A DNA stretch of 7,706 bases. It comes from Candidatus Peregrinibacteria bacterium. GTDB taxonomy: Bacteria > Patescibacteriota > Gracilibacteria > UBA1369 > LOWO2-01-FULL-3. The stretch covers positions 1-7,706 of the forward strand of contig PXEC01000013.1 of the NCBI GenBank assembly GCA_003566255.1. Reading direction: 5' to 3'. Shown here piece after piece: positions 1-6,323 of this stretch. How positions within the stretch are numbered: the stretch's first letter is position 1; each line of letters starts with the position of its first letter. The position numbers were made by a program, and so were the translations under genes. The notes below the pieces were generated by a model. It saw nothing but the letters and a program-made list of their open reading frames with translations. It did not search any database and was not told where the DNA came from.

Positions 1-1
1 A

Positions 2-298
2 TCTCGCTACATAAAGGCACATCAAAAACGCGAACTCCTCGCCCGCCACAACAACACCTGCGCTTATCCGAACTGCAAAAATCCGCATGACGTCATCCAT
101 CATCGCACCCATTTCTCCTTCGCCCGCAACCACAAAAACATCATCCCCCTCTGCAAAACCCACCACGAGTTCGCGCATAATGGGCTGATCGCGCATGAGT
201 TGAAGCCGCCGGCGGAGTGGAGGTTAAATTTGAGAGGAAGTGGCAATTTCGCGGACGCGGTTCGCGCGGGGAAGAAAACGCCAAGGCGGGGCGGTTGA
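2..298 (+). CDS. HNH endonuclease, C-terminal part (5' end outside window)
   Basis: Reading from base 2 gives 98 codons open to the window edge, ending at TGA 296-298. The peptide has the layout of a zinc-supported HNH (McrA-like) nuclease: a lead-in RYIKAHQKRELLARHNNTC, a first Cys pair (CAYPNC), the catalytic-type HHR segment (DVIHHRTHF), then NHKNIIPLCKTHHEFAH, which carries the conserved Asn, the third Cys and the final His residues. HNH domains of this type cut or nick DNA through a beta-beta-alpha metal fold. The whole core motif is present, so only the N-terminal part is missing. The tail is basic and Gly-rich (KTPRRGG). Such domains occur in restriction enzymes, in mobile-element nucleases and as solitary host proteins, and the window cannot tell which applies here. 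Neighbouring glyA has no obvious functional link. The motif is clear, but the biological role is unknown. Confidence 0.8.
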   Translation, partial: SRYIKAHQKRELLARHNNTCAYPNCKNPHDVIHHRTHFSFARNHKNIIPLCKTHHEFAHNGLIAHELKPPAEWRLNLRGSGNFADAVRAGKKTPRRGG

Positions 299-373
299 AT
301 CTGGGGCCAAGATGCCGGCACAGTTGATGGAAGGAATTCGTGCGGAGAAAAAACACCAAGGCGGGGCGGCTGA
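261..373 (+). repeat. Imperfect direct repeat covering the 3' end of the HNH gene
   Basis: Bases 261-298 and 337-373 match at 33 of 38 aligned positions with one gap. The shared core aaggcggggcgg is perfect. Copy 1 encodes the last residues of the HNH protein and its TGA. Copy 2 lies beyond the stop, yet in the same reading frame it again encodes KTPRRGG followed by TGA, 75 bp downstream. This looks like a local duplication or the remnant of a second related gene tail. The 38 bp between the copies (299-336) show no clear counterpart. Confidence 0.7.
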
Positions 374-503
374 TCAAAAAGGAATGACCCTATTTAAAAC
401 AAACTCCCTTGCCAATCGGTTTCAAATCGGCAAAAATGAAAAGCGGTCAGCAAGAAAAACAACACTCCCCGCCAAAACAAAAAAATCACCTAACCCATTC
501 ACC

Positions 504-1745
504 ATGAGCGCGATTCAAAAACAGGACACCGAAATTTTTGATTACATCGAGCGTGAAAAAAAACGACAAACTGAAGGGATAGAACTTATCCCCTCGGAAA
601 ATTACACATCGGAGGCGGTCATGGAGGCATGCGGATCAATCCTCACAAACAAATACTCCGAAGGATATCCGGGAAAACGATACTACGGAGGACAAGAAAA
701 CATAGACGCGATAGAAAACATCGCCATTGAAAGAGCAAAAGAACTTTTTGGTGCCGAACACGCAAATGTTCAACCATATTCCGGCTCTCCCGCCAATACG
801 GCAATTTATTTCGCGTTGCTTGAATTCGGAGACACGGTGATGGGATTGAAACTTGATCACGGAGGGCACATAACACACGGCTTACCGATAGCGTTTTCAG
901 GAAGAGCCTACAACTTCGTTCAATACGGCGTAAACACGGAAACAGGCCTCCTGGAAATGGAAGAAATACGAAAATTGGCACACGAACACAAACCCAAGAT
1001 GATAGTAGCCGGATTCACCGCATATCCTCGAGACATAAAATGGAAAGCCTTTAAAGAAATAGCGAATGAAGTCGGAGCGATAACAATGGCGGACATTTCT
1101 CACACCGCGGGGCTGATAGCGGGAGGAGAACTTGAAAACCCGACTCCACACTTCGACGTTATAATGACAACAACCCACAAAACATTAAGAGGCCCCAGAG
1201 GAGCGATGATTATGTGCAAAGAAAAGTTTGCAAAAAAAATAGACAGAGCCGTTTTCCCGGGACTTCAGGGAGGCCCCCACGAACACGCCATTGCGGGAAA
1301 AGCTGTCGCTTTCAAGGAAGCACTTCAGCCTTCTTTCAAAGAATACGCAAAACAAGTCATAAAAAACGCAAAACATCTCGCGGAAGAACTGAAAAAACGC
1401 GGATTCAAACTGGTTTCTGACGGCACGGACACACACTTGATGCTGGTTGATCTCTCAAACAAGGACGTTCCCGGAAAAGCCGCTCAGGAAGCATTGGACA
1501 CGGTTGGGATAACTTTGAATAAAAACACAATTCCCGGAGACACACGCTCCCCCATGGATCCCTCCGGTATAAGACTGGGAACTCCCGCCGTAACGACGCG
1601 TGGAATGAAAGAAGCCGAAATGGACCGAATCGCGGACTGGATGGACAGAGTCATTTCAAACATGGAAGACACCGCCCTTCACGCGAAAATCAAAGAAGAA
1701 GTCAAAGAAATGTGTCTCAACTTCCCCGTTCCCGGAATAAAATAA
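504..1745 (+). CDS. glyA: Serine hydroxymethyltransferase
   Basis: This PLP enzyme interconverts serine plus tetrahydrofolate with glycine plus 5,10-methylene-tetrahydrofolate. It acts in the cytoplasm and supplies one-carbon units. The 413-residue product is close to the usual length (E. coli 417). Visible family motifs are NKYSEGYPGKRYYGG (49-63), GGHITHG (120-126; His122 should stack on PLP), ADISH (196-200; Asp197 and His200 contact PLP), TTTHKT (222-227; Lys226 is the Schiff-base lysine) and SGIRLGT (354-360; Arg357 should bind the substrate carboxylate). All expected catalytic residues are present. The frame stays open upstream to 240, but family alignment starts near MSAIQKQDTEIFDYI, so ATG 504 is chosen. 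There is no convincing Shine-Dalgarno before it. An ATG at 384 would add 40 low-complexity, lysine-rich residues and is less likely. A weak promoter-like pair, TTGCCA 409-414 and AAAAAT 432-437 with a 17-bp spacer, lies in the leader. Confidence 0.97.
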   Translation: MSAIQKQDTEIFDYIEREKKRQTEGIELIPSENYTSEAVMEACGSILTNKYSEGYPGKRYYGGQENIDAIENIAIERAKELFGAEHANVQPYSGSPANTAIYFALLEFGDTVMGLKLDHGGHITHGLPIAFSGRAYNFVQYGVNTETGLLEMEEIRKLAHEHKPKMIVAGFTAYPRDIKWKAFKEIANEVGAITMADISHTAGLIAGGELENPTPHFDVIMTTTHKTLRGPRGAMIMCKEKFAKKIDRAVFPGLQGGPHEHAIAGKAVAFKEALQPSFKEYAKQVIKNAKHLAEELKKRGFKLVSDGTDTHLMLVDLSNKDVPGKAAQEALDTVGITLNKNTIPGDTRSPMDPSGIRLGTPAVTTRGMKEAEMDRIADWMDRVISNMEDTALHAKIKEEVKEMCLNFPVPGIK

Positions 1746-1778
1746 TTGTACCCGGTACAATTTACAGCGCTTTCTGTA
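1746..1778. terminator. Two small hairpins between convergent genes, possible shared terminator
   Basis: The 44-bp gap between the glyA stop and the stop of the converging phosphatase gene holds a perfect inverted repeat, ttgtac-ccg-gtacaa (1746-1760), and a second one, tacag-cgcttt-ctgta (1763-1778). On the minus strand the first is followed by the T-rich run TTATTTTATT, so the arrangement fits termination of the minus-strand operon best. On the plus strand only TTT follows. The stems are short and AT-rich, so termination strength is doubtful. The first palindrome could instead be a protein-binding site, but its position between two gene ends argues against an operator. Confidence 0.4.
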
Positions 1779-1789
1779 GGGAAAAATAA

Positions 1790-3358
1790 TTAGACTCGCT
1801 TGATGACCATGATGGTTATGTCATCCATTTGTTCGTATCCCCCACAGAATTCTTTCACGTCTTTCAAAATAGCGTTCTTCAGATCCTCGGCGCTTCCGCC
1901 GGCAAACTTGGCAACGACTTCCTGAAATCGCTCCATCCCGTATGTCTCATCTTTACTCTTCCACGCTTCCGGAATCCCATCACTATAAAGAACAATTTGA
2001 TCTCCAACCTGGAAATCTACATCAATGACTTTTGTTATCATCGATATATCATCGATCATTCCCAACGCCATACCACCGGAAGGCGTCAAATCAGCTTTGC
2101 CCGTGGCGGCTTTGTAATGGATCATCTGTTCATGCCCGGCACTTGCATAAGACAATTTCTGATCTTTAGCGTCCCAGGAGACCAAACAAAGAGTCATAAA
2201 CATCGTAGCCATCGTTTTAGCCTTCAAAACTCTGTTAACCTCAACCAAAATTTCCTTCAGACTTCCTTGAGAAGAATAGCCGTACATAAGAGAGTTCGCT
2301 ATCGAACTGACAATCCCCGCCGGTATCCCGTGGCCGGTGACATCCCCCAAATACATCATCAACTTATCGGGCCCCATCGGCAGGAAGTCATAAATATCCC
2401 CTCCTATCTCCCCCGCCGGAGTAATACTGGCGGCAAGTTCAATCCCTTGAATAACGGGAATTTCTTCAGGAATCAACTGTTCCTGGATTTTGGTGGCCAA
2501 CTGTAATTCGGTTGTTTTCCTTTCCTGATACAACTTCGCTTTCAGACCCGCCTCCAAATCAACCGCCATCTCATTAAACGCACTTCCAAGAAAACTAAGC
2601 TCGTCGTTCGTTTTAATTTCGACTCGGGTTTTGAAATCCCCTTTGGCTATACGTTTTGCGCCGTCAACAAGCTCACAAACAGGTTTAGTAACACGTTTCG
2701 ACATGAACATCGACATGATGATTCCAAGCATGATACCGAAAAGAGCCAAATAAATTATCCTGATTTGCATCCGCGCGATGCGTTCCTCAAGATTGGTGTA
2801 ATCAACTCCGTAAAAAATCGAATATTTCTCCGTGGCGGGAATAACAAAATAAGCTATTAGCGCGTCGTCCTCGGGAGGCGTAACCCGGATCTCGTTTTCA
2901 TCCACAAAATAAATTTCCCCATCAGGTGTAGTCTTAAGAAAAACACGCGAACCGTCCAAAAATTGAATAGAAATATTTCTGGACTGGACCTGGACCATCA
3001 GGTTTTCATCAACAAAACGCGGATCACCGACGTATTTGGCTTCCACGTCAACCGTGGAATCGTAAAGGATACTGCCATCATAAGAAATCACTTTTATATC
3101 ATCAACGTCATCGGTTTGCTGGAATACTTCAGCCATTTCGCGGTTAAAGTAAACAAAACTGTCCTGTTCCATATAAAGATCGTAATTATAGGCAACCGAG
3201 GGCGCCGTAAGACGGGCAAAAGCCAGAGAGCTTACATAAATATCATGCGCGAGCTCGCTTTTTTTCTCAGTTATGAAAAGGTATGAAGCGATGGAAAAAA
3301 GTACGATAACAAGTATCGATATCGCCAGAACCAATTTTGTTCTTATTGTCATTTTCAT
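1790..3358 (-). CDS. Membrane-bound HAMP-SpoIIE/RsbU-type PP2C serine phosphatase
   Basis: The 522-residue product is laid out as a transmembrane signalling phosphatase. Its parts are a TM helix (about 7-29), an extracytoplasmic sensor-like region (about 30-197, resembling a Cache-type domain in length and position), a second TM helix (about 200-220), a HAMP domain (about 220-273, with KPV and NDELSFLGSAFNEM), a linker likely to be coiled coil (274-295) and a SpoIIE-type PP2C domain to the C-terminus. The metal-binding motifs are intact: GGDIYDF (Asp320), GDVTGHGIPAG (Asp339), SAGHEQ, LYSDGIPEA (Asp460) and DDITIMV (Asp512/513). It is therefore predicted to be active. Family members usually dephosphorylate anti-sigma-factor antagonists or similar Ser/Thr-phosphorylated partners. 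No such partner, anti-sigma kinase or sigma gene is in the window. The start codon overlaps the stop of the upstream binding-protein gene (ATGA), which implies translational coupling. A second ATG two codons in (3352) is possible. Confidence 0.93.
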   Translation of the reverse strand: MKMTIRTKLVLAISILVIVLFSIASYLFITEKKSELAHDIYVSSLAFARLTAPSVAYNYDLYMEQDSFVYFNREMAEVFQQTDDVDDIKVISYDGSILYDSTVDVEAKYVGDPRFVDENLMVQVQSRNISIQFLDGSRVFLKTTPDGEIYFVDENEIRVTPPEDDALIAYFVIPATEKYSIFYGVDYTNLEERIARMQIRIIYLALFGIMLGIIMSMFMSKRVTKPVCELVDGAKRIAKGDFKTRVEIKTNDELSFLGSAFNEMAVDLEAGLKAKLYQERKTTELQLATKIQEQLIPEEIPVIQGIELAASITPAGEIGGDIYDFLPMGPDKLMMYLGDVTGHGIPAGIVSSIANSLMYGYSSQGSLKEILVEVNRVLKAKTMATMFMTLCLVSWDAKDQKLSYASAGHEQMIHYKAATGKADLTPSGGMALGMIDDISMITKVIDVDFQVGDQIVLYSDGIPEAWKSKDETYGMERFQEVVAKFAGGSAEDLKNAILKDVKEFCGGYEQMDDITIMVIKRV

Positions 3359-4905
3359 TTGAGCTTCAATTCATCAAAATAAATAAAACCGTCGATTCTG
3401 GGCGCAAACTCAATTCCATCCACAAAACTATATAAAGTATCATACTCGAAAAGCGGGATCCCGAAAACGTCGTCTTCAACAATTATTCTCATGATCTCTT
3501 GCAAATCAGCAATCCGAAGGGACGGATCCATTTCCAAGAAACTTCTCTCGATAAGTAAATCGACTTCCGGATTTGAATAATTCGCGATGTTAAATTCCGC
3601 GTCGCTATGGACAACAACATCAAGAAAATCGGCGCTATCCCCGCGACTCGCCCTAAACCCCAAAAAGTAAATATCCGCCTTACCCTCGGTGATACTTTCA
3701 AGAAAATCAGGAGGATCCAGATAAGAAACAAGTAAATAAATATCGATTTCAGCCAACTGTTGCCTCATATGCTCCCCCAAAACCGTAAGCCCCTTCGGCA
3801 AATGTAAAGTTAAAGTTTTTCCTTTCAGTCCAAGCTCTTCCGCCAACAAACCGGCTCTCTCCAGATCATAAACGTGATGCTCTATACGAGGATTAAATCC
3901 AAAAACACCATTACTTATAAATTGGTTTACCGGATGAGCATAGCCTCCCAATTTATCAACGAAACCGGTTTGATCAACCGCCATGCTGATGACTCTTCTC
4001 TTCTCGACTTCGTCCAAAATAGGAGACTCCATGTTAAAAACGAGGAACTGGACCTCCAAGCTGGGAATACCCACAATCTCAAAATTTCGTTCCTCCAGAA
4101 AGTCAACAGTATCATAAGGGACGAAAGACAGAAAATGAGCATATCCATTCGCGAACATCATTACCCTTTCCGTCTTATTCAATCTGGAAAACATATCAAC
4201 CTTTTCAAATTTTGAGACATCCCCCCAGTAATCTTCAAATCTTTCCAAAGTTATTTTGTCTCCTTCATCCCAATTGAAAAACTTATAAGAACCCGTGCCC
4301 ACGGGAGTAAAATTCTCCTCTTCCTCAAGTTCAGCCGGGATGATAAGAACGGAAGCAAGCCTCTGCAAAAGCAAAGGATCCGGATGTCGTGTAATTATCC
4401 TAAACCTTAATCCGTCAACAACCTGAATTGACTCTATGGACGCCAATAACCCGACCAACTGCGAAGATTCATGATTCATGGCACGATTCAAGCTGGCAAT
4501 AACGTCCGAAACAGTAAAAGGCGTTCCATCGTGAAAAGTCACATCCGGCCGTAACCTGAAATCCCACGTTGTATCATCCAAAAGTCCCCATGAAAGCGCC
4601 AAAGCCGGCCTCATGGTCAAATCTCTGTCCGGACGGACCAACGGCTCGTAAATATTGTTTATTCGCTGTCTGACAACGGGGTCTGTGAGAGTCGGCTCAA
4701 GAGTCTGAGGTTCATCAGGATAAATGACTTTCAGACGCGTTATTTCCTCAACAGAAATGTCCTCCTTCAAAAAATATTCCGTTACGGAAGCCAAAAACGC
4801 ATTGGTCTGCTTTTCAAAAAATAATTGGCCGGAAACCCACACAAAAGCCAGAATAAAAATAAGATAGGAAGTAACCCAGATTGTTTTCTTAATAAATTTC
4901 ATCAT
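3355..4905 (-). CDS. Membrane-anchored family 5 solute-binding protein (peptide-binding type), no transporter nearby
   Basis: The 516-residue product matches the SBP_bac_5 family (OppA/DppA-like periplasmic peptide or nickel binders). Signature segments are TWDFRLRPDVTFHDGTPF (113-130) followed by a TVSDV motif, PVGTGSYKF (201-209), KRRVISMAVDQ (302-312), NIANYSNPEVDLLI (439-452) and FGIPLFEYD near the end. The N-terminus has basic residues and a hydrophobic helix (about 9-29). There is no Cys anywhere, hence no lipobox, so the protein is probably held by an uncleaved signal anchor with the binding domain outside. No ABC permease or ATPase genes lie beside it. It sits between the TPR protein and the phosphatase gene, with ATGA overlaps at both ends, which suggests a sensing rather than a transport role. 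This is inference: the ligand is unknown and transporter genes could lie elsewhere. The start may be either of two consecutive ATGs (4905 or 4902). No good Shine-Dalgarno is seen, consistent with coupling. Confidence 0.9.
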   Translation of the reverse strand: MMKFIKKTIWVTSYLIFILAFVWVSGQLFFEKQTNAFLASVTEYFLKEDISVEEITRLKVIYPDEPQTLEPTLTDPVVRQRINNIYEPLVRPDRDLTMRPALALSWGLLDDTTWDFRLRPDVTFHDGTPFTVSDVIASLNRAMNHESSQLVGLLASIESIQVVDGLRFRIITRHPDPLLLQRLASVLIIPAELEEEENFTPVGTGSYKFFNWDEGDKITLERFEDYWGDVSKFEKVDMFSRLNKTERVMMFANGYAHFLSFVPYDTVDFLEERNFEIVGIPSLEVQFLVFNMESPILDEVEKRRVISMAVDQTGFVDKLGGYAHPVNQFISNGVFGFNPRIEHHVYDLERAGLLAEELGLKGKTLTLHLPKGLTVLGEHMRQQLAEIDIYLLVSYLDPPDFLESITEGKADIYFLGFRASRGDSADFLDVVVHSDAEFNIANYSNPEVDLLIERSFLEMDPSLRIADLQEIMRIIVEDDVFGIPLFEYDTLYSFVDGIEFAPRIDGFIYFDELKLK

Positions 4906-6197
4906 AATTTATTTAATGTTTCCCTCACGCTCCTCTGCAACCTGCTATCTCCGATTTTCACGGCAAGATTCAACATTTTTCTGTAAGTGCTCCTATGTTT
5001 CCGTGCGTCTTCCAAAGTCCGAACGGAAGAAACCCTTTGCGCCAGATCGTTATATTGCTTCTGATAACAAGCTCTTTCCATATCCCTATCCCCAAGCGAC
5101 CGAAAAACCTTCAAAGCCTTTTCAATCCTGTTATTTTTATAATAATGCACTCCCTCATTCCTCCTGATATTTCTCTCCAGATCTCTATTCCCACTCCTTG
5201 AGGCATAATATCTTGCCCTGCTGAAATTGTTGGACTTCACATAATGCACCGCAGCGTTGTGATAAGCGGACCGAAGAGCCTGTTGGTCTCCAAGTTTCGA
5301 GAAATAATAAATGGCTGTTTTGAAATTTTTGGACCTCATTGCCGAAATCGCCAAATTTCTGTAAGCGATATTCAAATTTTTTGTGACCAACTCCCTGAGA
5401 CTGCTTATAGAATATGCCAGTTGAGAACTCCTGACCATATCACGGGGATTTATTTGACGGACCTCCTCACGAAAATCAGCAAGGTCCAGCAGGTTTGTTG
5501 AGATTATTTCGGTTATCGGCAAAATCTGATAATCCTCTTTATATTTATGAAAGGTGGCATTTGTCGCCTCAATATCGATTCCCCTAAAATGCAGACAAAC
5601 ATGCTCCGGCAAAAGTTTTATCTTCAAATCACGCAGAGGAAATTTTAGCGAATAAAGATAAGCGTAAAGAGTGACGATCTGATTACAATCCCCCTCCAGC
5701 GTCTCCTGCGTAGGATCAACCAACAACTTGCTGAAACTGGCGGTCTTAAGATAACGATAATAATGACCGGGACGCAAAAAATTCATGATCTGAACCAAAT
5801 ACAAAAGCTTCTCTTCATCGCCACGCGGGAAAGAAAGCCCTTTTTTTTGCAAAATGTTCCTGACATGATCAACAGACGGAACATCCCTGGACGACTCTTT
5901 TTTGAAAACCGAAACAAGTTTCTCAACATTTTCATAAAGTCTTCTACGCGTTCTTTTTGTAAGATACTTATATCCCTTATATTTTGTTTCCATCAGTAAA
6001 TTAACAACTATTAAATTTTCCTCCATAAGCTCAAGCAGGCCTCTTTGAACGGCAGCGCCTGAAGTCGTGGAGCGTATCCTTCTGAAAAATCTTCCGACCC
6101 GTCTTTCAAAAGAACTCACATAAGGAGAAAACAATCCAACAACGCGTTTTATAAACCAAAGGATTCCACTTAGAATTTTTCCGACAATTTCACGCAT
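4902..6197 (-). CDS. Transglutaminase-like Cys/His protein with TPR-like repeats (function unknown)
   Basis: I cannot assign a named family. With the chosen start the protein has 431 residues. The first 45 or so are hydrophobic and strongly basic (an amphipathic stretch around IVGKILSGILWFIKRVVGLF, then many Arg), which suggests attachment to the inner face of the membrane. Residues about 155-215 resemble a transglutaminase/SirB1-like core: GDCNQIVTLYAYLYSL (Cys171), then EHVCLHFRGIDIEATNA (His199, Asp208/Glu210 as possible partners). Residues about 281-372 hold three degenerate TPR-like helix pairs, each with an aromatic-rich helix and a Gly-Asp/Asn turn (LGDQQ, SGNRD, LGDRD), so a protein-binding role is likely. 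An open frame extends to TTG 6239, but a strong promoter lies inside that extension, so ATG 6197 is preferred. The gene is first in an operon with the binding protein and phosphatase, and its TGA overlaps the next ATG. Catalytic activity is unproven. Confidence 0.8.
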   Translation of the reverse strand: MREIVGKILSGILWFIKRVVGLFSPYVSSFERRVGRFFRRIRSTTSGAAVQRGLLELMEENLIVVNLLMETKYKGYKYLTKRTRRRLYENVEKLVSVFKKESSRDVPSVDHVRNILQKKGLSFPRGDEEKLLYLVQIMNFLRPGHYYRYLKTASFSKLLVDPTQETLEGDCNQIVTLYAYLYSLKFPLRDLKIKLLPEHVCLHFRGIDIEATNATFHKYKEDYQILPITEIISTNLLDLADFREEVRQINPRDMVRSSQLAYSISSLRELVTKNLNIAYRNLAISAMRSKNFKTAIYYFSKLGDQQALRSAYHNAAVHYVKSNNFSRARYYASRSGNRDLERNIRRNEGVHYYKNNRIEKALKVFRSLGDRDMERACYQKQYNDLAQRVSSVRTLEDARKHRSTYRKMLNLAVKIGDSRLQRSVRETLNKL

Positions 6198-6219
6198 AAA
6201 ACCATTTAAGCTTCTCAAG

Positions 6220-6248
6220 ATTATACCAAAAAACAGCAAACATATCCA
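6220..6248 (-). promoter_or_regulatory. Extended -10 promoter for the three-gene operon
   Basis: On the minus strand, TGGATA (6248-6243, 4 of 6 to the -35 consensus) is separated by 17 bp from a perfect TATAAT (6225-6220). The -10 box is preceded by TGG, giving an extended -10. Transcription would begin near 6213, about 16 bases before ATG 6197, so the 5' leader is short. The site lies just after the lepA hairpins, where an operon promoter is expected. It also decides the start codon of the downstream gene. Confidence 0.7.
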
Positions 6249-6260
6249 CTCAAGTTGACT

Positions 6261-6314
6261 AAAAGCGGCCGCGCTATACGGGCGCGGGGAGTGAGTTGGG
6301 CGCAGCTCGCGCCC
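6261..6314 (-). terminator. GC-rich double hairpin after lepA, probable terminator
   Basis: Just downstream of the lepA stop on the minus strand lie two perfect 6-bp GC stems. The first is GGGCGC-GAGCT-GCGCCC (6314-6298). The second is CCGCGC-CCGTATA-GCGCGG (6287-6269), followed a few bases later by TTTT (6264-6261). The arms can also pair in a longer alternative form, ACGGG(G)CGCG with CGCGCCCGT. The T-run is short and 4 nt from the stem, so it is not a textbook intrinsic terminator. Its place between lepA and a new promoter supports termination. Confidence 0.6.
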
Positions 6315-6323
6315 CGTGACCGT

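Noticed and set aside
409..437. Candidate glyA promoter TTGCCA-17-AAAAAT
   Set aside because: The -35 is good (5 of 6) but the -10 is poor in an A-rich leader where such matches arise by chance. It is kept only as a remark under glyA.
240..503. N-terminal extension of glyA to an earlier start
   Set aside because: The extra residues are low-complexity and basic, overlap the HNH gene end and its repeat, and lie outside the conserved SHMT fold. ATG 504 fits the family length.
299..503. Glycine or other riboswitch ahead of glyA
   Set aside because: I found no recognisable glycine-aptamer motif pattern and no terminator or sequestering hairpin. Only a weak ttgcc/ggcaa stem at 409-433 is present.
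1829..2506. Plus-strand open frame of 225 codons
   Set aside because: It lies wholly antisense to the well-supported phosphatase gene, has no recognisable motifs, and its composition (many His, Arg, Asn, Phe) is typical of a complementary-strand shadow.
3355..3372. UGA read as glycine (Gracilibacteria/SR1 code)
   Set aside because: TGA codons form exact ATGA stop-start overlaps at two gene junctions and end the HNH protein, and none interrupts a conserved domain. The standard code explains this more simply.
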